Source: Protula sp. h YS-2021 (lineage: Eukaryota; Annelida; Polychaeta; Sabellida; Serpulidae). From it: a DNA stretch of 64,000 bases. Shown in pieces: positions 24,806 through 35,344 of the stretch (positions within the stretch are counted from its first letter, which is position 1; every line of letters begins with the position of its first letter). The DNA lies in the NCBI GenBank assembly GCA_949752745.1, contig OX457024.1:107996287-108060286 (forward strand). The letters are read 5' to 3'. The position numbers were made by a program, and so were the translations under genes. The notes beneath the pieces were generated by a model. The model searched no databases. It worked only from the letters and a program-made list of their open reading frames with translations, and was not told where the DNA came from.

Positions 24806-25469
24806 ATGTTCATTCTTCTATGGAAGACTGCGCTGGACAAAAATCCCCCGAGGGTCGTTTTATGACGTATTTCAGCAGAACGCGGCTTTCCGTGTCAGGA
24901 CACAACCCGCATCTCTCAAACACCAAAAAGCAGCGTGAAATGGGGGCGTAAAAACGCAAGCCAAAATGCCAAAGGCCGGGAATCGGTTTTTATCGGTTTA
25001 CCAACTTTTACAAAATGGTAAGGAAGTAGTCAGATAAAGGCTATGGCTCTGTTAATGCGTTTACTTAGTGGTAAAACTGTGGGGCCCTTGGTCAATGACT
25101 TCCGTAATGAGCTGTAACGTGATAACGTGATTGCATTGTGGGATGAGAATCGCCGTGATGATGCTCCCCCCACCCCGCCCCCACCCCCACAGATTTCTCT
25201 ATAAGTGACGAGCAAATAGACTGAAGCATCGTGATCAAAGCAGGGGCCATCACAACACACCGCGCTATCGTGTGACACGGCAGGATCAGACGCGAGGGGG
25301 GGGGGGGGGGAGGGGGGAGACAGAACATGGCAAGAGTAGGGAATCTTTAAGTCCAGCGGCACAGGGGTATTGGGTTGAAGGAAATCTTGCACGACATAGA
25401 AAGAATTCAGTCAATTAAACCTTAAAATTTTCAAGTCGGTCGGCCGTTGGGTCTGCCATACTAAAACAC
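24806..25469. other. No gene seen
   Basis: Contains C/G-rich tracts (25166-25190 and 25296-25320). Open frames on the minus strand read those tracts. Nothing else was recognised. Confidence 0.5.
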
Positions 25470-25662
25470 GAGAAGAAACCTTAGGGCAGGAAGAAACCAT
25501 AGAGCAGGAAGAAACCATAGAGCAGGAAAAAACCATAGGGCAGGAAGAAACCATAGGGCAGGAAGAAACCATAGAGCAGGAAGAAACCATAGAGCAGGAA
25601 GAAACCATAGAGCAGGAAGAAACGATAGGGCAGGAAGAAACGATAGGGCAGGAAGACGCGGC
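25470..25662. repeat. 18-bp minisatellite, about 10 copies
   Basis: Units GGAAGAAACCATAGAGCA alternating with an AGGGCA variant. Because 18 is a multiple of 3, minus-strand frames read as MVSSCS or LYGFFL repeats. I see no splice sites or flanking coding evidence. Confidence 0.95.
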
Positions 25663-26532
25663 TCATTGAGTATTTAATAAAACAATCCACAAAAACTTTA
25701 AAAAAAAGACGACAAGAACAACAACAACAACGACGCGATGGATAAAATGACGGTAATTTCCTGCGGCTGCTTCAGTCCGAGCAATCAAATTAGGCAATAA
25801 TTCCTTTCCCTGAGCAAACGAAAGCCCCAGAGAAATCACACAGGGATGGGGGGGGGGGGGGGCGGGGGGAAGGGGCGGTGGGGTAGGGGTGGGGAGGGCA
25901 TGGGTTCACGATTGCCTCATGATACCTGTGAAAACAGCATGAATAAAAGAAAACTTTTGGCACGCACCTGTGATAACACCCAATGAATCGCTGCAAGATT
26001 GCGTCTTTTTCCTGAACTGTCATTGACTTTTTACTCATAACTGGGTAACATTGTGTTCTGATTATTATTATTTTTGTGTGTGTGTGTTTGAGGAACGTAA
26101 ATCAAGGTTTGAATTTCAGTTGTTTTCTACAAGTGAGAAATGCGGTATTGATGAAATTTATATCTATACTGAATAGTGAAAACGTGAGGGTAACTAGCTG
26201 GAATTTACACTAAGAGAATACTGAATCCCCAAAGTGAATTCGTGCGATGCATTTCGGTCGGGTTCCTTTATTTTCCTCACCAGCCTGTCCGCCTCACTAG
26301 TCTGAAGCGGATGGAGCCAGGAGGATCAAATTCGGCACACACACACACTTTGGCATAGTCTGGTTGATCCTCCTCTCCCTTTGTTTTGGAATTTATTTGT
26401 TAATTTTGTGTGCAGAAAATTGAACCTTGTTATGTCACGTTCAGTTTTAGGCAAGGCAGCGGAATCGTTCCTGTTCAGTTTGTTCTGTTATTTGCCGAAG
26501 GAAGAAAAAGCAAGCAAAGGGACAAAATCCAC
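25663..26532. other. No gene seen; short inverted repeat
   Basis: Holds a G tract (about 25850-25870), a (TG)n run (26076-26090) and an inverted repeat pairing GGAGGATCAA (26323-26332) with TTGATCCTCC (26366-26375) around a (CA)n loop. A fortuitous match to the start of 18S rRNA lies in the right arm and is rejected separately. Confidence 0.5.
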
Positions 26533-27462
26533 CTGAACTGTGCGGAAGCGGATGTGACTGCACGGGGTCGGATGTGACTGCATGGGACCGGATGTGACTG
26601 CGCGGAACGGGACGTAACTGCATGGGATCGGATGTGACTGCACGGGATCGGATGTGATTGCACGGGATCGGATGTGACTGCACGGGACCGGATGTGACTG
26701 CACGGGGCCGGATGTGACTGCACGAGACAGCATGTGACTGCACGGGACCGGATGTGACTGCGCGGAACGGGACGTAACTGCATTGGATCGGATGTGACTG
26801 CACGGGATCGGATGTGACTGCACGGGATCGGATGTGACTGCACGGGGCCGGATGTGACTGCACGGGGCCGGATGTGACTGCACGGGGCCGGATGTGACTG
26901 CACGAGACAGCATGTGACTGCACGGGATCGGATGTGACTGCAAGAGACTGCATGTGACTGCACGGGGCCGGATGTGACTGCACGGGACTGCATGTGACTG
27001 CACGGAACGTGACGTGACTGCACGAGACAGCATGTGACTGCACGGGATCGGATGTGGCTGCACGAGACTGCATGTGACTGCACGGGATCGGATGTGACTG
27101 CACGGGGCCGGATGTGACTGCACGGGACTGCATGTGACTGCACGGAACGTGACGTGACTGCACGAGACAGCATGTGACTGCACGGGATCGGATGTGACTG
27201 CACGAGACTGCATGTGACTGCACGGGATCGGATGTGACTGCACGGGGCCGGATGTGACTGCACGGGACTGCATGTGACTGCACGGAACGTGACGTGACTG
27301 CACGAAACAGCATGTGACTGCACGGGATCGGATGTGACTGCACGAGACTGCATGTGACTGCACGGGATCGGATGTGACTGCACGAGACTGCATCTGACTG
27401 CACGGGATCGGATGTGACTGCACGGGGCCGGACGTGACTGTGCGGAACGCGATGTAACTCTA
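26533..27462. repeat. 20-bp satellite with 140-bp higher-order repeat, about 46 units
   Basis: Units of GATGTGACTGCACGGGATCG and variants in perfect 20-bp register. From about 26981 to 27400 seven unit variants recur in fixed order with a 140-bp period. For instance the GGAACGTGAC variant sits at 27001, 27141 and 27281, and the GGGACTGCA variant at 26981, 27121 and 27261. The left half (26560-26900) has a different, shorter pattern. Three overlapping 300-residue minus-strand frames are artefacts: the 20-bp period is out of phase with codons and lacks stops. Confidence 0.96.
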
Positions 27463-27518
27463 CAGTTACATTTTCAAATTCTTTTACCTTCGCTTCAGGA
27501 GAGACACCCTTTCATTCT

Positions 27519-27615
27519 GGTCATTGCAACATCCTAGTCATTGTCACGTTCTAGTCATTGTCACGTTCTAGTCATTGTCACGTTCTAGTCATTGTCACGT
27601 TCTAGTCACTGTCAC
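27519..27615. repeat. 17-bp minisatellite, about 5-6 copies
   Basis: Repeats of GTCATTGTCACGTTCTA directly downstream of the 20-bp satellite, separated by about 55 bp. Confidence 0.93.
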
Positions 27616-29219
27616 AGTTACACAGTTCGAGACAAATCTGTCAAAACGTGACTTCTTTCACGTCTGTGAGATCACCACCTGGGCAAGTGAAAAACTGCGG
27701 ATTTTACAATTTACTGCCCGTTGCACCAGGGTCTGATGTAAGAACAAAGGAAAATGATTTCCATAAAAATACTTTCCTTGCAGAGCTTGAGATTCTCGAG
27801 GACGATGGTGCCGTCGCGTACGCGTCAACCGCAAAAAGACGATGGTAACCCCCGCGTACGCGTCACCCATATAAGAGCCGTACCCGATATAAAAATGACG
27901 CTCCAAATCTGAGCCTCTGTCTTTGTAAATATTTTTTGTTTTGTTTTATTATTTTTTTAATCTGCTGATGTATTTTTTATAAACGCTTTCTGTCTAAATA
28001 TACGACAAACGGGGCCAATGAATGCCGGTAACATGCTTATTTGGTTAGTTGATATCGCTTGGCATTTCTTTTTTCACAATCACCCTTCTCTTAGCTTGAC
28101 GAGGCAATATGTGATTCAAAGAAAGAGTTTACTGCCCTTATTTTACGTAGGAACATATGGTATGGTGTGAACAGACGACATACTGAGAACAGAGAGATAT
28201 CTGTGGTCGTGGCAATCGTCCCTTGTCACATGGAGACCAAATATAGGTTGTCTGATAAAGCAACATCAACATTTGCAATGCCTCCTTCCCCCTCCTGAAC
28301 AAATCCAGTATGTCAGACTCAGTCTAAATCCAAAGTTGTCTGATAAATCAACATGAAGCTTTTGGGCGAGAAAGGGGCGTCTGCCCCCCCCCCCCCCACC
28401 CATCCTCAAAAGTCTGGTATGTCAGACTCAGTCCTGATAAACATTACGGCGTATTAAACTAACCCCCCTACTCATCCCCTGACCTCCACCCCGGTTATTT
28501 CTTTCCCCCATGAACCTTCTGCATTGTGCGACGAGACCTCCTAAGATGACAGGCGTTACGATCAAATCTATGCAACCACTCATCTGATAATTATGCCGAT
28601 AGTCTCGCTTTATAATTTTTTTTTTTTTTTTTTGCATTTGAGCTCCGAGTCGTTGTATCATTGCAGTAAAGTCGATCAGTGAAAGTTCAAGGGTGCTTAC
28701 TGTAGGGGCTTCCTGCCAATTCCATTACAGCCATACAAAAAAAAATGCCAAAGGATAAGAGACTCAAGTCAAAGCAGCGGGCAACAATTCAGAACTAATG
28801 CCTTCATTAATCGCCAGGGGGCGTATTCGCAAAAGTTAGCTGGTCATTTTAAGTTATTGAGTTACCTGCTCAACCTGTGCAAAGTTCTTTCATTTGTTAT
28901 TGGATAAATTGATCTCTTTTGGGGAATGAAATCCACCCAAAAAGGACTGTATAAGTTGGTCAGATTATCTGGACCCCTCTGTTCAAAGTTAGGTTCACTG
29001 TGCAGTTAACTTTTGTGAATACGATGCCAGCTAGCAGCACTGTAGGGTTCAATAAATGCCACCAATCCGAATAGACAAAATACGTTAGGGGTTAAAACAG
29101 CAAGGCAGTATTGGTGACAAAAGTCAGCCATTGAATTTTTGGAATCTATTTGTGTACATTAACAGCTAACATCATAAACTTTGTCCCCACTTCTGAACAA
29201 ACGATGTTTGCTTCCGCCA
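27616..29219. other. No supported gene; decayed duplication and a MITE
   Basis: Segments at about 28240-28325 and 28334-28440 share TGTCTGATAAA, CAACAT and GTATGTCAGACTCAGTC, a tandem duplication of about 100-125 bp. GACGATGG...CGTACGCGTCA occurs twice (27801 and 27838), followed by TATA-like CCATATAAGAG. I found no transcript evidence for a promoter. T-run at 28617-28633. Confidence 0.5.
28824..29026. mobile_element. Short MITE, family GTATTCACAAAAGTTAAC (copy 1)
   Basis: Begins GGGCGTATTCGCAAAAGTTAG and ends with the inverted counterpart CAGTTAACTTTTGTGAATACG, a pair of imperfect terminal inverted repeats of about 20 bp around 160 bp of non-coding core. A relative lies at 32886-33063. No clear target duplication was seen, so the superfamily is not assigned. 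Confidence 0.6.
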
Positions 29220-29272
29220 AGGCTATAATGCTACAAAGGCTATAAATGCTACAAAGGCTATAAATGCTTTGC
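29220..29272. repeat. 17-bp tandem repeat, three copies
   Basis: Three copies of the CTACAAAGGCTATAAATG type. Confidence 0.85.
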
Positions 29273-29282
29273 AGCAGAACAG

Positions 29283-29452
29283 GTGTACCATTCGCCCACC
29301 CAAAATCCGGTAAGCCCAGTTTTCCATACGCCCATCCAAAATCCGGTAAGCCACCTGTACCATACGCCCAACCAAAATCCGGTAAGTCCAGTTTTCCATA
29401 CGCCCACCCAAAATCCGGTCAGCCCAGTTTACCATACACCCACCCAAAAAAC
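29283..29452. repeat. 36-bp minisatellite, about 4.5 copies
   Basis: 36-bp units around CCCACCCAAAATCCGGTAAG with a CAGTTTTCCATACG segment. Since 36 is a multiple of 3 both strands read through (YAHPKSGKPSFP on plus). No start or splice context makes a gene likely, and the period matches a non-coding minisatellite. Confidence 0.9.
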
Positions 29453-30470
29453 CTTCTAACTTTTGTCTGCGACAACACGACAAATACGACATACCAACAC
29501 TGCATTGCAGACGAATTCACACAGGAAATGGATCAGATAAGACAAGAAAGGGTGGGGTGAGGGATGTTAAACCCCTTTCTAGGTGACAACACAGCAAGAC
29601 AATACAAAGGGTTGGCAACTCCTCAGCAAAGCAGACTATTGATTTAACCTTGTGTTCGCCGCGCAATGCACTGCCAAAGCCCAATAAACAACCCTTCCCA
29701 CGCATTAAGATGGGTAGCGCAGCCCTGCCCTCAATAAACTCTCCATCTTCCTCTCAAGATGCTGCCACTCGTGACAGAGAGAGAGAGAGAGAAAAAAAAG
29801 ACAACTGTTGAAGTGGAACTTTAGAAACAAATTTATCACTTTGCAGCTTCAAAGGTAAAAACCTTCTGCAGTAGATTTTCTAAGCGTTTAATGGAAGGTA
29901 AAAATGGAACCTCCATCCCAACGACAATTGACTTGTTACTCAGGCTGAGGACAAGCCTGGCTTTGTATACTGACGGTCAATGCAAGTGGCGTGCCACTCA
30001 GCTTTAGTTGTCGAGTCCCCCCCCCCCCCCCCCCACCCCACTCCGGCTGTAGAAATAACAATTCACCTACAGGCAGCCGAGAAGCTTGTTACTTCGCCTT
30101 GTGTTATAATTAGTTTGCAACCCCCTTCCCCCTCTCTCCCCCTCTCCCCCACCCCCTCCCCTCCTCCAAGTGCTCGCGGCTTCAGACTAATGTAACACAC
30201 ATACTAACACTCACGACACTTCCATATGTAAAACATGGCCAAGTACTTAACAATAAATAAATAATAATAAACATAATAAGTAACCACGTGACAGAAACAA
30301 AATCTGGTGCGCGTCCAACCGAAGTTGTTGCTCGCTGAATGCTACTTCAAAAGGCCCTGCATTACAGCTTACAATTCTTAATATCTTCCTGTTAAATGTC
30401 GATTATTGTAATGGAATGCGACATGACTGGAGTTATGCTGAAATGTATTACGGTGACATCCTGCCAGGGT
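29453..30470. other. No gene seen
   Basis: Contains a (GA)n run (29778-29794), a C tract (30017-30035), a CT-rich tract (30120-30170) and an AT-rich AATAAATAAT run (30249-30270). Nothing coding was recognised. Confidence 0.5.
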
Positions 30471-30471
30471 C

Positions 30472-30572
30472 GTGACTCTGCTCGTGTCACGTCTGTGACT
30501 CTGCTCGTGTCACGTCTGTGACTTTGCTCGTGTCACGTCTGTGACTCTGCTCGTGTCACGTCTGTGACTTCA
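30472..30572. repeat. 23-bp minisatellite, about 4.3 copies
   Basis: Units of GTGACTCTGCTCGTGTCACG plus TCT. Degenerate relatives (GTGACC, TCATGTCACATC) continue to about 30750. Confidence 0.92.
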
Positions 30573-30954
30573 GCCTCACAGATGTGACCCTGTCTATGCA
30601 TTGTCCTGACAGCCTCACATTCATGACCTTGTTCATGTCACATCCGTGACCTCAACACCACAACATCTCTTATTTTTCAAGCTGCAATGTTGACCTTGCA
30701 CCGGTCAAAGCCATGACCTCGTCCGTGCGGTATCACTGACCTTGTTCACGCCTAATCGATGCACCCCTTCTTTTAGCTCACTCCAACAGCGGTTCGCAGC
30801 CCGCGTGAGACGGTGTTAATGGATCGTCTGAAACGGTACTACGCCCGTTCATGCTTCGACTGCAGGTGTTCATATCTAACCTCTACTGGCGTTTATACCT
30901 TGTCTGCAAACTGTTAATGATATTACAGAGCTAAGACCATCACCCTATACAGGT

Positions 30955-31390
30955 TCATACCTCGTGTTCATGGTTCGCATGTTAAAGTGTTCAAACCTAA
31001 CGCCCCCCCCCCTCCCCTCCCCAGGTGTTCATCCCCCATGTGCACAGCTTGCAGGTTATTACAGTGCTCAGACCCAATTCCAACAGGTGTTCATACGTCC
31101 TGATCATAGCTCGCATGTTACAGTGCTCAGACTTAACCCCCGCAGGTGTTCATACCTCGCATGGTACAGTGCTCAAACCTAACCCTTGCGGGGTGTTCAC
31201 TGCTCGCATTTGACAGTGTTCAGACTTAACCACCGCAAGTGTTCATACTTCGCATGTTAGTATTCAGACCGGGCCCGCCAAGGTGATCAGAGTTCGTGGG
31301 GTTCAGTGCCTAGACTTAACCCCCGCAGGTGTTCATAGCTCGCTTTTTTCAGTGTTCATACCTCGTCCGTGGCGGTGTTCATCTGGAGCT
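30955..31390 (-). repeat. About 46-bp intronic minisatellite containing a splice-donor motif
   Basis: On the minus strand the units carry GCGAGGTATGAACACC, a G-rich segment and TTAAGTCTGAGCACTG. GTGTTCAT motifs on the plus strand fall at about 31024, 31085, 31145, 31190, 31237, 31327, 31352 and 31374. The unit contains the same CGAG|GTATGAACAC that forms the donor of the coding exon at 31362-31484, and the array extends from that donor into the intron. The exon's own last codons (ATGAACACC, reading M-N-T) match the unit too, so the array overlaps the exon end. Confidence 0.75.
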
Positions 31391-31493
31391 GGAGGTCCTG
31401 AAGTTCGCGGCGCATGGCGTCCTCCTCCGCATTTCCGCTGCTCACGAATCCGTCTCCGGGGTCCTCTACCCCTACGTCACCCATGCTGCGTCT
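31362..31493 (-). CDS. First coding exon, coiled-coil-like N-terminus (copy B)
   Basis: The exon is bounded by an acceptor (GTTACAG|AGACG, exon from 31493) and a donor (GACGAG|GTATGA, exon to 31362). An ATG at 31484 opens 41 codons: MGDVGVEDPGDGF, then an acidic stretch, then AMRRELQDLQLQMNTATDE. It ends in phase 0. It shares the MGD start and the ELxxLQLQ...E end with the exon at 5648-5743 (8 of the last 15 residues by eye). The two are probably first exons of tandem paralogues, or alternative first exons of one gene. The acceptor just before the ATG implies a separate non-coding 5' exon. The family is unknown to me. Confidence 0.6.
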
Positions 31494-33129
31494 CTGTAAC
31501 ATACACACACAATAAACATGCGTCCTTAGCACAGGGAAAGATGCAAATGACGTCACGCGTGGAATGGTAAACAAAATCATATACCAACTCATGATGGTTT
31601 CTACAACCCCCCCCCCCCCCCCCGGGGCCACCAACCCTACGTCATCCATGCTTCCATTCGGCAACACGGAAAAACACCTATAACCTCCTGGGACATTGTG
31701 GCCTCACAAGGAGTGCACTTTTCTCTGTATATAATGCGTAATACTTTGCGGTCCTTAGAGTTGAGATTAATCCTGTTTTACAGTTTGCTCTTGCGCGTAA
31801 ACTGGTTGTTTTATTTATTTGTTTGAAAACTATAAGGTAAGTCATGAGCTTTGCTAATATATATATATGGAATATATAGAATTTCTATTTTTAGTTACAA
31901 TTACTATGTGGGTAATTTTCCGTGAATCATGACTATAACCTTCTACGTGTTCAGAAATATTAATTCCATGTATCAAAATTTCAGAAACATATTTACAAAA
32001 TTTTCACCATGAGTAACAAGGATTAAAACCAATCCCTTTGCCCCATTCATGACGTCACACATGTAATAACTCGGGATAGATTAACAATACTGGTATGCAT
32101 TGTAATTGTCATATGGGATGACGCTCACCATGTGTCTCACCCCTTGCATGGGAGACGTAAAAGCTACCAAAAAATTCTTTGGTGCATAACCCCGAAGTGC
32201 GAAGAAAATGCCACATGAACACAAAAAACATTGTGAAATCTGGAATTTTGAGGGAAATTCTTTATTTTCTTGATGATTTAATTTCTGGCTGAGATAACTG
32301 GGTACTGATCGATTATCGGATAAAACCAATATTTGTGTTGAGATCAATCGATTTCATGGTGAATGATACCCACTGTACATAAAACCACTGATGATCAGGA
32401 CACTGACGAGTCATAACCTATAAATCAATAAATCGATTTATACCGCTTTGGGGCACATTTCGGCTGGTGTTGAATTGCTGCTTACGACCGGCTCGCAAAA
32501 TTAGGTTGTGCTTCAGTAGATAAATAAAACGGCCATAAAACAGTCTGGCCGATATCCCCTAAGTAAGTGGTGCATGCCATGCCCGGAAATACAAATTTGT
32601 TCACCGATACGGCAGGAAAGTCGGGATGCGCATTAGCCCGGAAAAAGGCGTAACACACGGAATAACATACGTCCAGCTACAGATGGCGCGGCTGTTCTAG
32701 CTCTGTTTCCAGCAATTAGTTCATTTTCCTTAAAACAAACTGCTCAGAAAAGTTTCACTTCTCCACAGTCTTGTACCACAATTTTTTTTTTTGCCCCGCT
32801 CCAGGGCGCAGCTACGGAATATTTTATGACTTGCATCCGAAGGTTTTACAGCCCATAACCGGAAATTGTATGCTTCCCTCCAGTGGCCGTATTCACAAAA
32901 GATAACTGCTACAGTTAACTGACTTCGTTAACTGCTCCGTTAGCAATCAGAGAATCCTAAAGTAAGTAAATTTGTCCGATTCGACAAAACAAGCCTCTAA
33001 AACAATTGTTCGCGTGACACCCATAAATAATTCTTACCGCGCAGTTAACTTTTGTGAATGCGGCGGCAGGGCGTTTTATGGTTCACATCGGAAACCTTAG
33101 AGATAGGGGCAATTTTTAAATATGCCCAT
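31494..33129. other. No further gene seen; partial exon duplicate and poly-C
   Basis: Around 31612-31652 (minus strand) lies GCATGGATGACGTAGGG followed by a poly-C/G tract, a diverged copy of the start of the neighbouring exon (GCATGGGTGACGTAGGG). It would read M-D-D-V-G-L-V but has no matching exon body. A (TA)n run lies at 31857-31868. The rest is AT-rich and empty apart from the MITE at 32886-33063. Confidence 0.5.
32886..33063. mobile_element. Short MITE, family GTATTCACAAAAGTTAAC (copy 2)
   Basis: Starts GGCCGTATTCACAAAAGATAACTG and ends CAGTTAACTTTTGTGAATGCGGC, the same termini as the copy at 28824-29026 although the cores differ. The left subterminal region repeats GTTAACTG-type motifs. 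There is no transposase. Confidence 0.65.
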
Positions 33130-33285
33130 CAGGGTTCGCGTTGGCGGCGTTTTTGTCCACTTTTTGGGCATTTTTTTTTTTTACGTGATGACTCACTTTT
33201 TCGGAACCCACCGAGTTTTCTGGACCCAACTGAGGCACACTTTCCTTTTTTGACTCACTTTCCTGACAACCCAGCGCGAACCCTG
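33130..33285. mobile_element. hAT-like MITE, 156 bp
   Basis: Terminal inverted repeats CAGGGTTCGCGTTGG at the left and CCAGCGCGAACCCTG at the right match over 15 bp with one mismatch; CAGGG starts are common in hAT elements. The flanks (ATGCCCAT and CTCATAGT) do not form a clean 8-bp duplication, so the assignment is tentative. The core contains two TGACTCACTTT motifs. A poly-T run (33297-33342) follows. Confidence 0.55.
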
Positions 33286-34225
33286 CTCATAGTTTTTCTT
33301 TTCTTTTTTTCTTTCTTTCTTTTTTTTTTTTTTTTTTTTTTAATATACCCATTTGCGAAAATCACAAAAGTGCATGAAGGCAGTCCTTACCGCAGAATAC
33401 GTAAATAGCTGGCAGATATCTCAGGTAATATGCACAAATTTCATAAAGTCTACTGAAACATCCATCGGTTCTAACATCTGTTTTAACACTGTTTACAAAT
33501 TCAGCCGGGTGTACTCCTGTATATTGCTTACTGTTTTCCGGAATGCGTGAGAAAGGGCATCAATAGAATTCAATCAGAAAGGCCCTGTGGTGAGAACAGG
33601 GTGTACCTTTCCAGAGAACGGCGTATAGAAGTGTAAATTGGGTACTGGCCACTTAACCCCCACCCCCCCCCCCCCCCCAACCCCACTTGACGCGTGAAGA
33701 AGAACTCTTACGCATTCCCCATGCGTTCTCTACTGAATGCTTGAATGCTGACTCAGTACTACTTAATTGACATGCTTGTATGTCCAATGTTGCCTCTAGT
33801 GGTGCACATATCACCCCACTTCCCCATAAAGCCGCTTGCATCTTGCGGCACCTATACTGTTGTGTTTTTCGGTATGTGTGAGAATGTGCGAAGGCATGAC
33901 GCATCTAACACGCAGGCACGGCAGGTTCGCACAAAGGTGCTATGAACAACTTTATGTTCTGACAGGGGATTGGGTTGTTCTTGGACAATGTAGTATTTTT
34001 TCCCATATAAATAATAGAACAGTTCTTTTACAACAAAGATTCCTGTCATGCAGACACTTCGGTTTTGTTTTCTCTTTCCTACCCCCCCCCCCCCCCTCCT
34101 TCTTTCTAATACACTTGCATTCCAATAACTCCAGTTTAGCCTATTTTACTCTTTACAGCACGGGTAAAACTTTCGTGATGACCTGTTGTTGTGAATACAA
34201 TGGTAACATCTTTCATGATACATGA
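33286..34225. other. No gene seen
   Basis: CT- and T-rich (33290-33345), with poly-C at 33661-33680 and 34081-34097. Open frames in this stretch show no family resemblance and no consistent splice sites. Confidence 0.45.
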
Positions 34226-34312
34226 TAGCGCCCCACCCCTGACACAGTCGGGGATAACATGTATGTACCGGCTCCTCACCTCTGACACGTATATGCCACA
34301 CCTGTGACATTA
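34226..34312. repeat. Left segment of the 28-bp minisatellite
   Basis: Three degenerate units (GCGCCCCACCCCTGACAC, then ACATGTATGTACCGGC, then ACACGTATATGCC). They are the left flank of an array that resumes at 35345. The intervening kilobase is an inserted transposon. Confidence 0.75.
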
Positions 34313-35342
34313 AATATTCACCCCCATGAAATGTTCACCGGGGGGTGAGAATTTCATTATGAAATCTTCACCCCCTCTATGAAATATGCACCCCCTAGAA
34401 TACTGTCTGAAATAACAAGAAAAATACCTTTTTTTTTTAGAAAATCCACACTTTTATTCCTGTTATGCATACATTTGAATAATCTGCGCCAACTGAAGAG
34501 TATCTAATCATACAACTGCCAATTTTACCACCAACAACAGCTTTTAATCACGTAGCAACATTCACTTTCTTCTTTACTTGCTTCTCTTATGAACAACTGG
34601 TGACTTCTGTCTTCAAAAATCACCCGCAGTGGTCCAAATTTCTTGTGGTTGTAGTGCAATGTCCCATTCAGAATGCTGTATTTGGAGCATTTGGCCCGGA
34701 AATTTCGCTTTGACATTTTTGCTGGATGAAACGCTTTCCGGACAGGCTTTTTGGCTTTCACATGAAACCAAAAATTTGGCAATTTCTGTTGATTCCTTCT
34801 CTTCCATTTTGATACTGCTGGTTCTTTGCAAATTAGCTTCTTTTTTACTTATTTTTCCATTCCAGTCCGAAGCTATGTCTACTCCGGAGAGATTGGCTGA
34901 GCAAATAGAATTTTGAATCAGATCCTCCGGAAAATGCAGAAAACAATACCAGCTACTCAATTCGTATAATTGCATTTAATGTTCAGTTACAATTCCCCGG
35001 CTGATTGCAATCATAGTCACAAATAGCTTCCTGTTATCATTGCGGTATACTTACTTACTGGTCTAATTCACCTTCTCTATGAAGTATGCAATAAATCACT
35101 GCTTACCATTTTTATTTTTAATCTGAAAATATATTTTTTACAAGATTTTGACGATCTTGGGGGTGACGATTTAATGTCTAAAATTCACCGGGGGGTGTTT
35201 TTCATGCTATGAAATGTTCACCCCCGGGAGTGCATATTTCATAAAGGGGGTGGATATTTCATAATGTAATATCCACCCCCCGGTGAGTTTTACATATGTA
35301 ATATGCACCGGGGGGTGAGTTTTTTGGGGGGTGAAGATATCA
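34313..35342. mobile_element. DNA transposon with CACCCCC-rich inverted ends inserted in a minisatellite
   Basis: The left end (34313-34400) and right end (about 35160-35342) are inverted copies: CACCGGGGGGTG, ATTATGAAAT, TTCACCCCC and ATGAAATATGCAC(C/T)CCC occur in the same order from both ends. Each end is built of several short ATGAAAT.TTCACCCCC modules, some palindromic. The insert splits a 28-bp minisatellite. The right end is longer than the left, and I could not define an unambiguous target duplication. Inside is a decayed minus-strand frame resembling a transposon integrase segment. Confidence 0.65.
34525..34920 (-). pseudogene. Decayed transposon integrase-like fragment
   Basis: A minus-strand segment reads KRNFRAKCSKYSILNGTL, then HKKFGPLRVIFED and IREASKEE. 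This recalls the stretch just before the zinc-binding H2C2 region of integrases (K.RN/F..NG.L.Y....LRV...I..EAH). Upstream residues (EIAKFLVSCESQ) continue in another frame, implying at least one frameshift. The expected histidines and the catalytic core are absent. The family call is inferred from pattern memory only. Confidence 0.3.
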
Positions 35343-35344
35343 TG

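Noticed and set aside
26350..26385. Match to the 5' start of 18S rRNA (CTGGTTGATCCT)
   Set aside because: Similarity stops after about 12 bases and the piece is one arm of a local inverted repeat.
26447..27423. Three overlapping minus-strand frames of over 300 codons (HIRSRAVTCSLVQSH repeats)
   Set aside because: All three frames of one strand are open because the 20-bp satellite lacks stops in any register; no start, splice or domain evidence.
27640..27906. Promoter with TATA-like CCATATAAGAG and a small frame nearby
   Set aside because: The frames on both strands lack family resemblance and no downstream exon was found; the TATA-like match alone is not evidence.
29264..29560. 98-codon plus-strand frame with YAHPKSGKP repeats
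   Set aside because: The 36-bp minisatellite keeps frame by chance of its length; the complementary strand is open as well, and flanking sequence lacks splice or start context.
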